Source of the DNA: Piromyces finnis | Taxonomy: Eukaryota > Neocallimastigomycota > Neocallimastigomycetes > Neocallimastigales > Neocallimastigaceae | Assembly (NCBI GenBank): GCA_002104945.1 | Contig: MCFH01000014.1 | Coordinates: 648,501 to 712,500, forward strand | Reading direction: 5' to 3' | DNA: 64,000 bases | Shown here: positions 11,896-24,991 of the stretch, piece by piece | Layout: each line of letters starts with the position of its first letter | Numbering within the stretch: the first letter of the stretch is position 1 | Translations under genes and position numbers: made by a program | The notes under the pieces: generated by a model | The model's input: the letters and a program-made list of their open reading frames with translations, nothing else | What the model was told of the DNA's origin: nothing | Databases searched by the model: none

Positions 11896-13188
11896 TTATA
11901 TATATAAACTTTTTACCTCTTCTAATATTTTTTGTTGTCTTTCAATCTCATTATCTAATTGTTGAATAATAAAACTATCACATTTTTGTACTTCAACTAA
12001 TAATTCATTCTCAAAAGCATCTATTTGTTCCTGCGACCAACTACCAATAATTTGTCTATAGGATATTATTTATAGTTTTTATAGACAAAATAATTTTAAT
12101 TAATAGTTTGATAACATTAAAATTATTTCTTTTAAAGTATATAAAAAAAAAAAAATATTCTTCATTTCAACTTTTAATATATTTGCGTATATAATTTTTA
12201 ATAATTACTTTGCAAGGGCTTCCTTTTTTCTTTTCTCTTGTCCATCAAGGACTTTTTTTCGTTTCATTAATAATTGTTCTTCTTTATCACTCTATTTTTT
12301 AGAGGGGGAGGGAAGGTAGAATTATAAAAAAAAAAGATTTAAAATAAATATTTTATAAACTTTTTTTTTTTTTAAATAAATATATTGGTATTAAAACAAA
12401 CAAAACAAAACAAAAAAAATTCTCAATTACTTGTTCTTTCATTAATCGTTTAAATAAAACAACAAATGAATTTTGTTCGACTAAAGAAGCAATACTTCTT
12501 AATACATCTGGTGTAATTGCATTTGATTTTGAATTTGAATTTTCATGGGTATTATTTTGTTCCTCTTTTATTTTTTCATCTGAATTCAGTGAATCTTGAA
12601 TTGAATTTTGATTTGAATTATTATTATTTGTGTTGGTGGTGGTGTTGGTGGTGGTGGTGGTATCCATAGCATCAACACTACTACTATTTTGTTTATTCTG
12701 AGATTTGTTAGACTTGAATCCGGTGATTTTAGTAATTTCAGTACCTACTGTAGTAATATGGCCATCCTCTTTTTCAACCTTACTTTTTTTAATTGAACTA
12801 TGAGAGGAAGAGGAGATGGATGATGTTCTTGAATGGGAACGAGAATGGGAATGGGAATCATTCTCTGAAATGGTGGTATTCATTTCAGAACTAGATGGTT
12901 TTCTTTGTTTTCTTTTCATAGGAACAACGGCAATTTCACTACTTTTAGTTTTATCTTTTGAAACTATTGATGTAGATTTTGGGGGTGGGGAATTGATAGA
13001 TAGATATGTATATATGTATATGAAGGTACGTATATTTAATTAATAACTTTTTTTTTCATAATAAATAATATTTATGATAAAAAAAAAAAAAAAAAATACC
13101 TTCATTTTCTAAATTTTTATTTATTTCAGTATCTTCTTTTATATTAAATGATTATGACAATATATAATAAAGATTAATATATATTATA

Positions 13189-13287
<99 letters not shown>

Positions 13288-13686
13288 GTTTATTATTATT
13301 ATTATTATTATGTTTATGTTTATGTTTATGTTTATGTTTATCTTTATCTTTATTATGTTTATTATTACTGTCGTTGTTGTTGTTGTTATTGTTGTTACCT
13401 TTCTTTTCAGTAAATAATTTTTCTTTATTTCTTTGAAGAATTTCCAAAACAACATTGACGCCACTACCTGTTGAACTACTGTTTTCATTGGATTTGAAAT
13501 TATTATTATTAGTAGTAGTAGTAGTATTACTATTTTTTCTTTTAATGAATTCTAATTTTCGTTCTTCAAAACTTTTAGGTTTAAATATGGGTTTCTTTTT
13601 TTCTTTTGCTACTGAAACATTATTTCCTTTTTCCTTGACACTTTCCTCATTTTTACTACTTTTACTATTGCTATCACCACCACTAC

Positions 13687-13719
<33 letters not shown>

Positions 13720-15670
13720 TTTCTGATAGGGTATCGCTCTTTTCCCCTTCTCTTGATCTATACCTATTAGATCTACGTTTTCTAAGTTCATCGGGTGAAA
13801 GTTCATCTTCAGAAAAAGTGAGCTCTTCCAACGTGCCAACATTATCATAATTTTTATGATTTTTTTCAAATTCTTCCTCATACATTTTTTGCTGATGATA
13901 ATTTTGATTGTATTGACTATACATCGAATTCAATTTTTTTGAAGAAGCAGATTGGGTATCTTTTTTTGGATACTTTGTTGAATTTTCATGTTCATTCTCA
14001 CTTTCTTTCTCCCTTTCTCTTTCTTTATTCCTATCTCTATCCTTTTCTCTTCTCTTTTCTTTCTCTCTCTCTCTTTCCCTTCTTTCTCTTTCCTTTTCCC
14101 TTTTATCATCTTTATGATCCGAATTTCTTGAATAATCATTTTTTGAAAAATCATAATCCTTGTCTCGATAATGACTTTTTTCTCTTGTCGAATCATTATA
14201 ACTTTTTAAATGGTAATACTCATTAACAGAATCATTGTTCATTTTATCATTATTATTTGAATAAAATGAGGGTGTATAACCATTATTATTATTATTGTTG
14301 TTGTTGTTGATGTTATTGTTGTTACCACCGTTATTACCACTAATATTTCCATAAAAATTCGTAGTAGTAGTACTATTTATTTCATGATTAATATTATTTT
14401 GATAAATACCATGAGTAAAATTGTTATAATTATTCATTCCATAATTATTATCATTACTTTTACTATTGCTACTATTCTTGTTTTCATTATTATTATTATT
14501 ATTATTAACAAAAAATTTAGTGGTGGTGGTGGTGTCGTCAGACGTTACACTATAGTCACTACTATTAAATTTTAAAATTTCCTCTGGACTTTGAAGTTGT
14601 TTCTGAAATTCTAGTATTTTATTAGATAGAGTAGAATTGGAAGGCACGGAGGGTCGCATATTAACATTTTTGGGCTTGTTATTAATAACATTTAAAATAT
14701 TTAAAATGTTACTATAGTCCGCTTTACTCAAACTGAAATTTGAATTAGTATTGGTATTATTGGTATTTGTACTACTGTTACTAAATTCATTTTCTGTATT
14801 TTGATTATTTTCCATAAAATTGTTATTACTGGTATTATTATCTTTTTGAAAATAAGCATTAGCGTTATTTACCATACAATTGTTTGTATTGTTGTTATTC
14901 ATAAAACCATTATTAAATGAAAAACACTGTACCAAATTGCTAAAATCATTATTATCACCTTTACTAATACCATTAATGTTGCTGTTGTTATTGTTGAAAA
15001 TAAAACTGGAATTATTTATAAAATCATTATCCCCAGTATTCTTATTATTTAGTATATTAATATTATCATTGTTGTTATTGTTACCATTATTAAACATAAA
15101 ATTATTTACAAATTGATTATTATTATTATTATTATTGCTATTGCTATTAATGAAATTTCCTATAGAATTATAATTCATATTATTATTATTTCCTGTATCC
15201 ATGTTCATATTCATATTCATATTTGTAGCCATATTCATATTTAAGTTCATATTATTACTACCCAATGAAGAAAATGCTGACCCATTGAACATAGGCATAG
15301 AATTGAAATTAAAACTTTCATTTGAATTATTGTTATTACTATTATTATTATTGAATATTGAATTGGAAAAATCATTCATCCCGTTAAAGGATGAATTATT
15401 CTCCATTATATAATCATTATCATTATTACTATTAATAATATTATTATTTTGTGGATTACCAAACAAGAATTGAGGATTGTTCTTTTTTACAAATTTATAA
15501 AAGATTTATATAAAAAAAATAATAATAATAAATTACTAATTATTATATATCATACATTTTTCTTTTCTTGTAAAAATTTGTTATAATATATATACATTAT
15601 TAAATGTAAAAAAAGAAATATTTATTTACGTAATATTGTCTTTTTTTTAATACTTTACCTGATTATTCAT
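11896..15670 (-). CDS. Asn-rich, Arg/Glu-rich protein of unknown function
   Basis: Six exons on the minus strand fit in phase: 15670-15659 (MNNQ), 15481-13369, 13135-13100, 12963-12431, 12291-12209, 12055-11896, giving about 978 residues. The first two thirds are Asn-rich low complexity. Then come an RE/RD-dipeptide stretch (RERREREREKEKRREKDRDR), an acidic patch LEELTFSEDELSPDELRKRR, and a Lys-rich part with FEERKLEFIKRK. A Ser/His/Arg stretch SHSRSHSRTSSISSSS follows. A conserved-looking helical tail ends it (KRKKVLDGQEKRKKEALAKQ, GSWSQEQIDAFENELLVEVQ). RE/RS-like repeats suggest a nuclear RNA-processing or chromatin protein; that is inference, and I do not recognise a family. The donor of exon 2 is discussed under the AAT run. 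Confidence 0.75.
13191..13368 (-). repeat. AAT/CATAAA repeat run, probably intronic
   Basis: A run of AAT triplets with CATAAA interruptions follows the coding GAC A of exon 2. Read through, it gives a poly-Asn tail and a stop at 13184. If splicing used the GT at 13188-13189 (phase 0), the next exon would be out of frame and hit a stop at once. If it uses the GT at 13367-13368 (phase 1), all later exons join in frame. The run is therefore more likely intron than poly-Asn. Confidence 0.6.
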
Positions 15671-16929
15671 AATCCTCTACTACTACATAGATTTTTTTTT
15701 TTTTTTTTAAAAAAAGGTGACTTTAAAAACTTTTTTTTTTATTATTAATAAATCTCTTTTAAAATTTTTTAATTAATTTATTGTAATATATATTTTTATT
15801 TAGTTAGTTTATACTGTATTATATGGTATTTATTTAATTTAATATATTATAAATGATTTTCTCTTTAAAAATTTAATTTAATTTCTTTTCATTTCCAAAA
15901 AAAAAAAAAGTTGATTTCGGCGGTATGCTGCACTTTTTCAAGTATCCTTTACACCTCATTCAACATTAATTTATTATTAATTCAATATAAAAGAACATTT
16001 TTTGATAATAATGAACATATTATTCTTTTATTTTCATTTCTATTATTAATATTTTTCTTAATTAAAAAAAAAAAAAGTAAAAGACTAACTTGTAGAATAA
16101 AAAAATACGTTAGTGATTTTTTTACAAGCTATAACGATTAGAAACCCTATTATACTATTATATAAAACTAAAAAAGAGTTTAAGCAAATTACCTTTCATG
16201 GCATTTTTTAAAAAAAAAAATATTATTATTATTAAATTACATTAGAATTTATTGAACGAACAACTTTCAACCCAATTCAAATATTAATTAATATTAAAAA
16301 GAAATTTTAAAAGAGATATTTACAAAACTCTTAAAAAAAGCAAAACAATGGCATTTAAAAGTATTAAGTAATTAAATAGAAAAATATCATTTCATTTTCA
16401 TATATACATCTTTTTAATTTCATTATACATTTATATTGTTAGAGATGAGCTTTTTTTTTAAAAAAAATCATAATAAGAAATATATAAAAATTATAAATAA
16501 ATAATACTCTTTAAAATCAATATAACCATTCCAACTTCAACTTCATAATCATTATAAAAACAAATAAGCCATTAATACTAATTATAACAAATATTTAAAT
16601 AAAAAGACGATGAAGACTTTCTTCTTTTTTTCAAATCTTTAAAGATTTTATAACAAAAAAAACAAAATATAAAAAAGATGATTGGTTAAAATTAAAATTT
16701 TAAAATTATAATTATTTTTTTTTTTTTAATCCACTAAAATAAAAAAAAAAAGTTGTTAATGCAATATAATTGTGAAATTTAAAAAAAAAAAAAGTAATTA
16801 TAAAATCATTTTTTATATACAAAAAAAAAAAAGAGAGGAAGGAAAAGAAAATTTAAAACCTTTTCAATTATATAATTAACAAACATTATTTAATATTTAT
16901 CAATATTATTATTAAAGTAAAAACTCAAA
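15671..16929. other. Divergent spacer, Asn-rich gene / TEX10
   Basis: A 1.26-kb AT-rich stretch that must hold both promoters. An open frame at 15911-16141 begins with TTG, not ATG, and is mostly a hydrophobic Ile/Leu run, so I do not call it. No other structure was recognised. Confidence 0.6.
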
Positions 16930-18546
16930 ATGCCAAAGACAAGTCAAAGAAAAAAAAATTGAAAAATCAAGATTTTCAAGTATAGTTTTATTAAATTTTT
17001 ATATTATTAATTTCAAAAGAAATAGGATTGTAAAAATATTTTCGAAAATAACATCATCAGTGAATTTACTTGATTTATTATAAATTCAATGTTAATTTTT
17101 TAAAATAAATAAATAAAACACACACACACACACAACAAAGGATTTCAAAATTAATTTTTTTTTTTTTTTATTATTTTTTTAATTTGATACATATACCTAT
17201 TATACTTTTATTTACTCGTTAAAGAAACAAAAATTAAAAGTTGGTAAAAAGAAACTTGCTCCATCTACCCAAACAGACATTTCATTTAAATCAAAAGGTA
17301 TTCAAAATTTCATTAAACAATAATTTTAATGCAATAATAAATTATCATGAAATTTAATTGTTATAATCCAAATGAAATTTCATTAATGAAATTTTAATTT
17401 TTTTTTTTTTTTTATAATTTTCAACAATTATTAATTCATATTTTTTTAAAAAAAAATAAATACATATCAATTATATAATAGCCATTTATATACCTGACCA
17501 AGGTATAACAGAAGAAAAAAAAAAAGAGGTTACCAATTCAAGAAATTTAACATTAAAAGAATTATTAGTTCAAGTAAAACATTATAGTAGTGTTACCAGA
17601 AAAGGTAGCTAAGAATTTGCAATAATATATATTCTTCCAATGAATAAGAATATTTTTTTAATATCAATAATAATATTACTATAATGTTAGATGCCCTCAA
17701 TGGTATTAAAGAAATTTATACAAATTATCCTGATGAAATATTCTTAAATTTGGGAACAATTTTCGAAAAAACTATACCAGTTTTAGTAGACAAGGTATTT
17801 TAACTATTATTAAAGTAATGAAATTTTTTATTAGAAAATTATATTGAAATAATAAAATACTTATTTGTCAAACAGGAACCGGATGTTCGTTTAGCTTTAT
17901 TACAATTTTTTAAAGCTTTAATTCCAGATTTAAAACAAGTAATTAAAAATAATAATAATAATAATAAATTTATATAAAAAAATTTTAAAATTTTAAATTA
18001 TTAAAAAATTTTATGTAAAAAAAAAAGGACCAAATTAAACCATTTATGTCTGTATTTATGGCTTATTTATGTTCAGCAATGACTCATATTTTAGAAGATA
18101 TTCGACTTGATTCTTTAAAATTTTTAAAATTATTCATCGATAATCATCCAACTTTAACTATTCATTATTCAAATAAGGTACAATTTATAATATACCTATA
18201 TATAATTTAGTCGAAAATAATTATAAAAATATTAATATCAATGGTGGAAATATATATATATATATATATATATTAATATAGTTAATTCCAAACTTTTTAA
18301 ATCATTTAACTGGGGATATGAAAATGAATTCAAAATCAAGTAAATTCAAATTTCAAATTTATATACAATAAATATATAAAATATAAATATATACGATATG
18401 AATGATTAATTCGGATTTTTCTATAATAATTTATATAAATATTATAAAGATTCATCATCACTTTCAAGTTCATTATTAGTTAATCCAAAAAGTAAACTTG
18501 GTTCTACCAAAGTATATATTTAATTAAAATATAAATTATATTATCG

Positions 18547-18583
<37 letters not shown>

Positions 18584-18753
18584 TTAATATTCCTTTAAAC
18601 CTTTTATATATTTTTATAATAATATAATTTATTATATAATTATATTAAATGACAATAATAGTCTCGTGCTGCTATTTTATCCAGTTTTTATGATTTCTTA
18701 TCGATTATTATTAAAGAAGAAAAAATAAAGTAATAAAATAATTATTTGAAAGA

Positions 18754-18785
<32 letters not shown>

Positions 18786-21664
18786 GAAATTATTATAATA
18801 ATTTATAGCAAAAATGATTTTTGTTATTCGCTACTTATTATTTTATATTATTTATTCTTCTTTACTCATTTTATTCTTAATTCGATTTTAATTTGTATAA
18901 AGTGGAAATAAACAGGAAAATGAAGAAATAAAAGATAATATTAATTGGAATAAACAATCTTCCATATCCCTCTACTCTAATACCGAACATGTTTACAATA
19001 AATATAACGATAGTCACAATACATTAAGTATTTTTAATGCTGAACAAAAAACAAATAAAAATCCAGATAGAATTGATAAAGATAGTCTCGGTATTTCCGA
19101 AACCAATACTTTTTTAAAATCCCAAGATATTAAAAACTCATACAATTTAAATGATAAAACTCAATTAAAAGTAAATATAGAATGAACCGAAATTTTATTA
19201 AATATTAGTTAAAACTATTTCTACCCATTATACAATATTATTATTCCATTACAATTATTTTAATTCAAATTGTTATATTTCTATTATTATTGTATATATA
19301 TTATATTATATATTTGAAATAAATAATATTCTAGGATTTTATGGATGTTTTACTTCCAGTATTATTTAATTGTTGGATTGAAACTAGTTCAGATGCTTTC
19401 ATTGGTAATGTAAATTTCTCTCCAGCTTTAGTAATTATAAAAACTATTATTCAGATTCAAAACTTGGTTTGGAAAAAATATTCTGAAAATCAAACTGAGG
19501 CCAATTCATGGGTGGAATCTTATTTAAAACTTATAATTAATCATATGATGATTTATTTCCCATTTGGAAGTGAAAAATGTTCGATAAAAGATCAAAAGGT
19601 ATATTGAGTACATTTTAAAATTATGGAATAATTATATTATTTTTAATGAATTAAAATATATATATATATAGTATTAGAAATATGGTACTAAATATAAATA
19701 TAATAAATTATAATTTTTTAAATGTTAAAATTTTTATCTATAAATTATTAAAGACTGAAGATTATGTGAAAGAAATAAATATCAACTTTTGTGAATTGCT
19801 ATCAATATTCTTATCCTTAGAATGGGATGATAATTCAAAACTTATTCATGTTTGCTTAAATAATTTAATGAAATACTTTAATATTTTCTTTGGAAAGGTA
19901 ATATTACTCTATCCCCTTTTTAAAATATTAAGATCAATTCATAATAAATATAATAATTTTAAAAAAAGAATAAATAAATAAATTAATAAATTTTTAAATA
20001 TTAATATATTATTTTTAATAATGATATTCTTATTTTCAAAAATACGCCAGAGAAAGAATAATAAATTTGTTATGATTAATGATATAAAGGCAGAACATTT
20101 GAATACACTTTTCCCAGCTATCTTAAAATTAATTAATTCTTTACCAGAAAATGATGTTATCAAGATTATTGATGTAAGTAAAGGAAACCATTTAAATAAT
20201 AATTTTATATTTAATTATTTCAATTATCCATTTATTTAATAATTTTTCCTATTTTTTTTTTTTATTTATTTTATTTTATTATTATTATTTAAAACTTCAA
20301 TAGATCATAAGTGAATACTTTATAAAGGTTCATTCCCAATCTGGTGCTAAAAGAGCTTTAATAAGTTTTATAAATCAATTATTAGATGAAAATGAATTAT
20401 TCTACCAAAGTCCAGTCTTCTTTGATCATATGAAAAAGATATATTCTTCATTATCTAGACTTATGTGGGAATTAAAAACTATATATTTAAAAACAACCGA
20501 GGTTTGTATTCAAAGTAAACAACATTTTTAATTATTTTATTATTATTCCTATGAAATATAGATACTAATTTTATTTAACAAATAAAAAAATAAAATAAAA
20601 TAAAATAAAAATGTATATAGACCATATTTGATATATTATTAAAATTATTTAAATTTGGAATCAGTTTCCAAGAAAGAATTGTAAGTATATTTAAATAGGA
20701 ACATTTTTTTTATAAAAATTAAAACTTTTTTTTTTTAGAGTTAATATAAAAAAAAAAAAAATAGTTTTCTTCATTAACCCTTTTAAATATCTTAACTAGC
20801 AATTCTTTGAAAGTTTACAAATGACAATGATACCATACTTTTACGTTGAAATTCCAAATAAAGGTAAGCATTAATATATAAATTAATGTTTAAATATATT
20901 GTATATAATTGAAAAAATATTAAAAATATATATATACAAATATATATAATAAAAAAAATTTTTTATTAATATATGAAATAACAGGAAGTGTATTTGGTCC
21001 TTTTATTCAATTACCATCCAATTTACAAAAGAAATTAATTAATGTTATATATTACTTCCCATCAATTAACGAAAAATTCTTTAAATCTCTTTTAATATGT
21101 TGTAAAAGTAATAAATCTCTATTATTATTCCTTTTCTTTTTAATAAAAAGTACTATTTGATTAATCCTTTCATTCTTTCCATTTTTTAAAAGATCAATAC
21201 CTTTCATCAGAATCTGTTGATAAAATACTTGAAGTATTTGAATTACGTCAAAATCTACCCTACACTAATAAAATAATACCAAAACAATATTTGAGTTTCA
21301 TTCTATCTATATTATTGGGATATAATCATAGTGAAATAGAGAAATTAAATGAAAGATATTTAGATAAACAAGTTATACCAGCATTAAAAGCACAAGAAGT
21401 TTTATCCAATTCAAAAAAGAGAAAAATTGATGATGGTAATTTATTCATTATAAATTAATTTAATATATTATTATATATTATTTCATTTTTGCATATAACT
21501 ATTATGGAATAAATATATTATAATAATATATTATTTATTTATTTATTTATTTATTTAAATCTTAAATTATTAAAAATAATAGATGAAATTGAAGCAAAGA
21601 ATGAGCAAACTTTATTATTATGGAAACGTCAAAGAGATATTAATAATGTAACCATTCCAATAAC

Positions 21665-21760
<96 letters not shown>

Positions 21761-22885
21761 TACTAAAATTTAAATAATAATCTTCTTATTTGTTTATTTT
21801 TTTTTTATTTTTATTTTTTTTATTATTATTATTATTATATAATTTATTATATAATGAATATAGAGCGTTGTAAAGAGATTAAGATCATTAAATGGTATAC
21901 CTCAAGATAAAATTTTAAATTTACTTGAACCATTTACAATAAAAACTTTTGTAAGTCATTTTTCAAAATACTTTTTTTTTTATAAAAAAAATTTTTTTTT
22001 CACCAATATAAATTAATACTATCGTTTTTTTTTTTTTTTTTTTCAAAAATCAGAATAATTCATTACCAGATCATTCATTATATGGATTAATCTATGTCAT
22101 AGTACATTTTATAAATTATAAGGAAACCTGTTCCAAGAATTATATTCATATAATTTGTGAAAATATTTCAAGATTATTAGAAGCTACATGGAGTAAAGAT
22201 AATTATATGGTATGTCCAACGAAATTAATTTTAATTAAAAAAAATAGACATCAAATTAAATATATATATATGTGATAAAATAAAAAACATTTCTTTTTTT
22301 ACTCATCCTTACTAACATTTTATTTTATAATATAATTTGAAATATAAACCAACAGACCACCCCAGAATACAAATTCATTTATAACTTAACAAAATTTATA
22401 TTTAATAATCTTTATTTAGAAATGATAAATTATTTATCCAAAGGTAAACTTTTTATATATTAACCAAAAAAAAAAAAAAAAAAAAAAAGACAAATAAATA
22501 AAAAATATAAAGTATGATAGCTTATTAAATAATTTATAATTTTCTCTGATACATTTTATATATTATATACATATATATAACATATATATAGCCATTACTG
22601 ATATAAATAAAGCCAAGATGGCCTATAGATTATTAAATGATATAATATTAAAGTTAGAACCAAAAATAATACGTAGTATTCAAAGTTTAAAGGTTTTAGT
22701 TCATGTAAGTGTTAAAAAAATAAATAATAATGGATATATAAAAAATTGGCAAATCGATAAATATCAATATTAAACTTTTTTTATTATTTTATCATATATT
22801 GAAATTGTAGGAATTAAAAAAGACTTTAACAAATCAACAAGAAACTGAAAATCTTCAAAAAATATTACAATTTTTAGACTATTAA
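16930..22885 (+). CDS. tex10: TEX10/Ipi1 homologue, 60S ribosome-biogenesis factor
   Basis: Twenty-four exons: 16930-16979, 17225-17297, 17482-17604, 17691-17794, 17876-17938, 18028-18177, 18282-18339, 18450-18511, 18662-18729, 18903-19170, 19335-19598, 19754-19897, 20051 (or 20090)-20173, 20304-20501, 20621-20680, 20800-20863, 20985-21107, 21193-21435, 21583-21647, 21864-21950, 22054-22209, 22356-22443, 22592-22704, 22811-22885. Every junction is GT..AG in matching phase, for about 940 residues (human TEX10 is 929). The N-terminus NQDFQ-KQKLKVGKKKLAP, then IYIPDQG, LKELLVQVKHYSSVTRKDAL, PDVRLALLQFF and YLCSAMTHILEDIRLDSLKF follow human TEX10 closely. HEAT-like helices fill the rest. In yeast and man Ipi1/TEX10 works with Rix1/PELP1 and WDR18 in ITS2 processing and pre-60S maturation. 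Exon 1 needs one extra base in an A9 run (16950-16958) to be in frame. Confidence 0.85.
21659..21763 (+). repeat. AAT trinucleotide run in a TEX10 intron
   Basis: About 33 AAT units lie inside the intron 21648-21863, flanked by normal splice sites. It is not translated. Confidence 0.9.
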
Positions 22886-23827
22886 AAAAAAAAAAAAAAA
22901 AAAAAAAAACTATTGAATAAATAATCTTTTTTTTTATCCTTTTAACATTTTTTTTTTATTATTATTATTACTATTTATCTATTTATTTACAATTATTATT
23001 TCATTTTCAAATAAATAATTATTTTTATAATGATGATAATAATAGTTTTCCCTATTATTTCATTTTATACATTTTATAAATTTTTATTATTTATTTAGAA
23101 TTAGATATTTAACAATAAACACTATATTATGTAAAATATATATCTATATCTATTTATAAAATATATATTAACTTTTTTTTTTTTAATATTATTATTAATT
23201 TCTTCTTAGATAAAAAAAAAAAAAAAGAAAAGAAAAGAAAATATTTTTTAATATAAATAAAAAAAAAAGTATTTTATAATAAAATAATACATATAATTCT
23301 TTTTATTGTTGTTATTGTGGTGGTGGTGGTGGTAGTGGCGATTGCATATTAAATGAACAAACTTTTAATAAAAAGATTGAGTACTATATTTGTAATATAA
23401 ATATAATTTTGTTGGTATGCCAGAATAAAAATAAAACTACTATTCAAATCAAAAAAAAAAAAAAAAAAAAAAATTACAATTTAGTACACTCTTCTTATTT
23501 ACATATGTTTTTAAAAATTAAGAGATTAATTTTATTTATTTACATTATTTTTTTTTTTTTAAAAAAAAAAAAAGGTATTTTATAAAAGAAAAAGAAATAC
23601 ATTATGATACAATGACTTTAAAGTTTATTTATTATACATTATACTCATATTATATACATAATATTAAACAATTAATAATTAATAATATGTTTTTTTTTTT
23701 TTTTTTCGTTGTTGTTTGTTGTTGTTGTTATTTCGTTTGTAATATTTCAAACCTTAAATGGATCTATACATTCTATTTGACATTTTATTCAATATGATTT
23801 TCTTAATATATATGATTAATAGTTAAT
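22886..23827. other. Convergent spacer TEX10 / ADH1
   Basis: 3' untranslated sequence and A/T runs, with a short GTGGTG stretch at about 23315-23335. An open frame at 23612-23797 is hydrophobic low-complexity sequence and is not called. Confidence 0.6.
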
Positions 23828-24991
23828 TTATTCGTAGCATTGTTTTAAAATTTCCAAGATTTCAGCATGGGTAATCTTTTTGTAACCACCACTTTCACGA
23901 CTAGAATTAGCAATGTCAGGTAACATTTCTGGAGTAGCACCAAGTTCCTTAAGAGTAGTAATCATACCACATTCCTTAGCAAACTTTTCCATACAATCAA
24001 TACCTTCAAGAGCAACTTGTTCATCAGTCTTACCAGTGGCGTCAACCTTCCAGATTTCCTTGGCAAAACGAACAAATTTGTGAAGACCGAACTTGTAAAT
24101 GTAACGATAGTATGGCATAGAAATAGCACATAATCCCATACCGTGAGCGCAGTTAGTGTAAGCACTAAGTTGATGTTCAATTCCGTGAACCTCCCAATCT
24201 TGAGTCTTTGATTTTCCTGGAATACCACATAAAGCAAGAGAAGAACACCACATAATATTACTTCTGGCTTCATAATCTGTTGGATTTTGAACAGCAATTC
24301 TTGCAGAATGAACAACACTTTTGTATAAACTTTCTATGATATAATCTGAGGTGTTATCATCATCACCAGAAAAGTATTGTTCCATCAAGTGGGACATACA
24401 ATCGAAGATACCACTAACCATTTGGTATTTAGAACAGGTAAAAGTAAATTCTGGATTTAAAATTGAAAAATCTGGATTAAAAAGAGCTCGACCTGCTTTT
24501 ATTTTATTGACGGTATCACTAATAACACTACCAGCATCCATTTCACTACCAGTACCAACCATAGTTAAAACAGTACCAATTGGAACCATTTTAGTATCTT
24601 GTAACGGTTCACGATTAATCCAATAGCTCTTAAAAACATCATCACCTTCATAGTAAGCTGCAGCAGACATACCCTTGGCACAATCAATAACACTACCACC
24701 ACCAACTGCTAAAATAAAATCAATATCATTATCTTTTATCATTTTAGCACCTTCAAGCATTTTAGTTAATGCTGGATTTGGTAAAACATCTTTACATTCA
24801 AAAACTTCCTTTTCACATTTCTTTAAAATGGCAATAACCTTATCGTAAATACCATTCTTTTTGATGGAACCTCCACCATAAACAAATAAAATTCTTTTTC
24901 CATATTTTTTCAATTCAATTTCTAAATTATTTAATGAATCCTTACCAAAGTAAATCTTTGTTGGATTATGAAAAGTAAAATCGTATTTCAT
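23828..24991 (-). CDS. Iron-containing alcohol dehydrogenase (BdhA/YqhD type), copy 1
   Basis: Single exon, 387 residues, ATG in a strong context. It belongs to the group III Fe-ADH family of bacterial butanol dehydrogenases and E. coli YqhD, which reduce aldehydes with NAD(P)H. Seen directly: the N-terminal TKIYFGKDSL, the dinucleotide loop AVGGGSVIDCAKG (95-107), and TMVGTGSEMDAGSVIS. Metal ligands equivalent to YqhD Asp194, His198, His267 and His281 are at Asp197, His201, His269 and His283. All catalytic positions are intact, so it should be active. Lack of introns among intron-rich neighbours and the bacterial type of enzyme suggest ancient gene transfer. It is the most diverged of four copies in this window and differs from copy 2 in the 160-170 region (AGRALFNPDF). 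Confidence 0.95.
   Translation of the reverse strand: MKYDFTFHNPTKIYFGKDSLNNLEIELKKYGKRILFVYGGGSIKKNGIYDKVIAILKKCEKEVFECKDVLPNPALTKMLEGAKMIKDNDIDFILAVGGGSVIDCAKGMSAAAYYEGDDVFKSYWINREPLQDTKMVPIGTVLTMVGTGSEMDAGSVISDTVNKIKAGRALFNPDFSILNPEFTFTCSKYQMVSGIFDCMSHLMEQYFSGDDDNTSDYIIESLYKSVVHSARIAVQNPTDYEARSNIMWCSSLALCGIPGKSKTQDWEVHGIEHQLSAYTNCAHGMGLCAISMPYYRYIYKFGLHKFVRFAKEIWKVDATGKTDEQVALEGIDCMEKFAKECGMITTLKELGATPEMLPDIANSSRESGGYKKITHAEILEILKQCYE

Noticed and set aside
13174-13488. 104-residue poly-Ile frame, minus strand
   Set aside because: Other-frame reading of the AAT run in the Asn-rich gene.
13455-15413. Several plus-strand Leu-rich frames
   Set aside because: Antisense of Asn- and Ser-rich codons in the real minus-strand gene.
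15911-16141. 76-codon frame with one hydrophobic helix
   Set aside because: It begins at TTG and has no ATG early on; composition is intergenic.
19682-19981. 99-codon frame starting at ATG 19682
   Set aside because: Partly intron. Only 19754-19897 is a TEX10 exon, by acceptor and phase.
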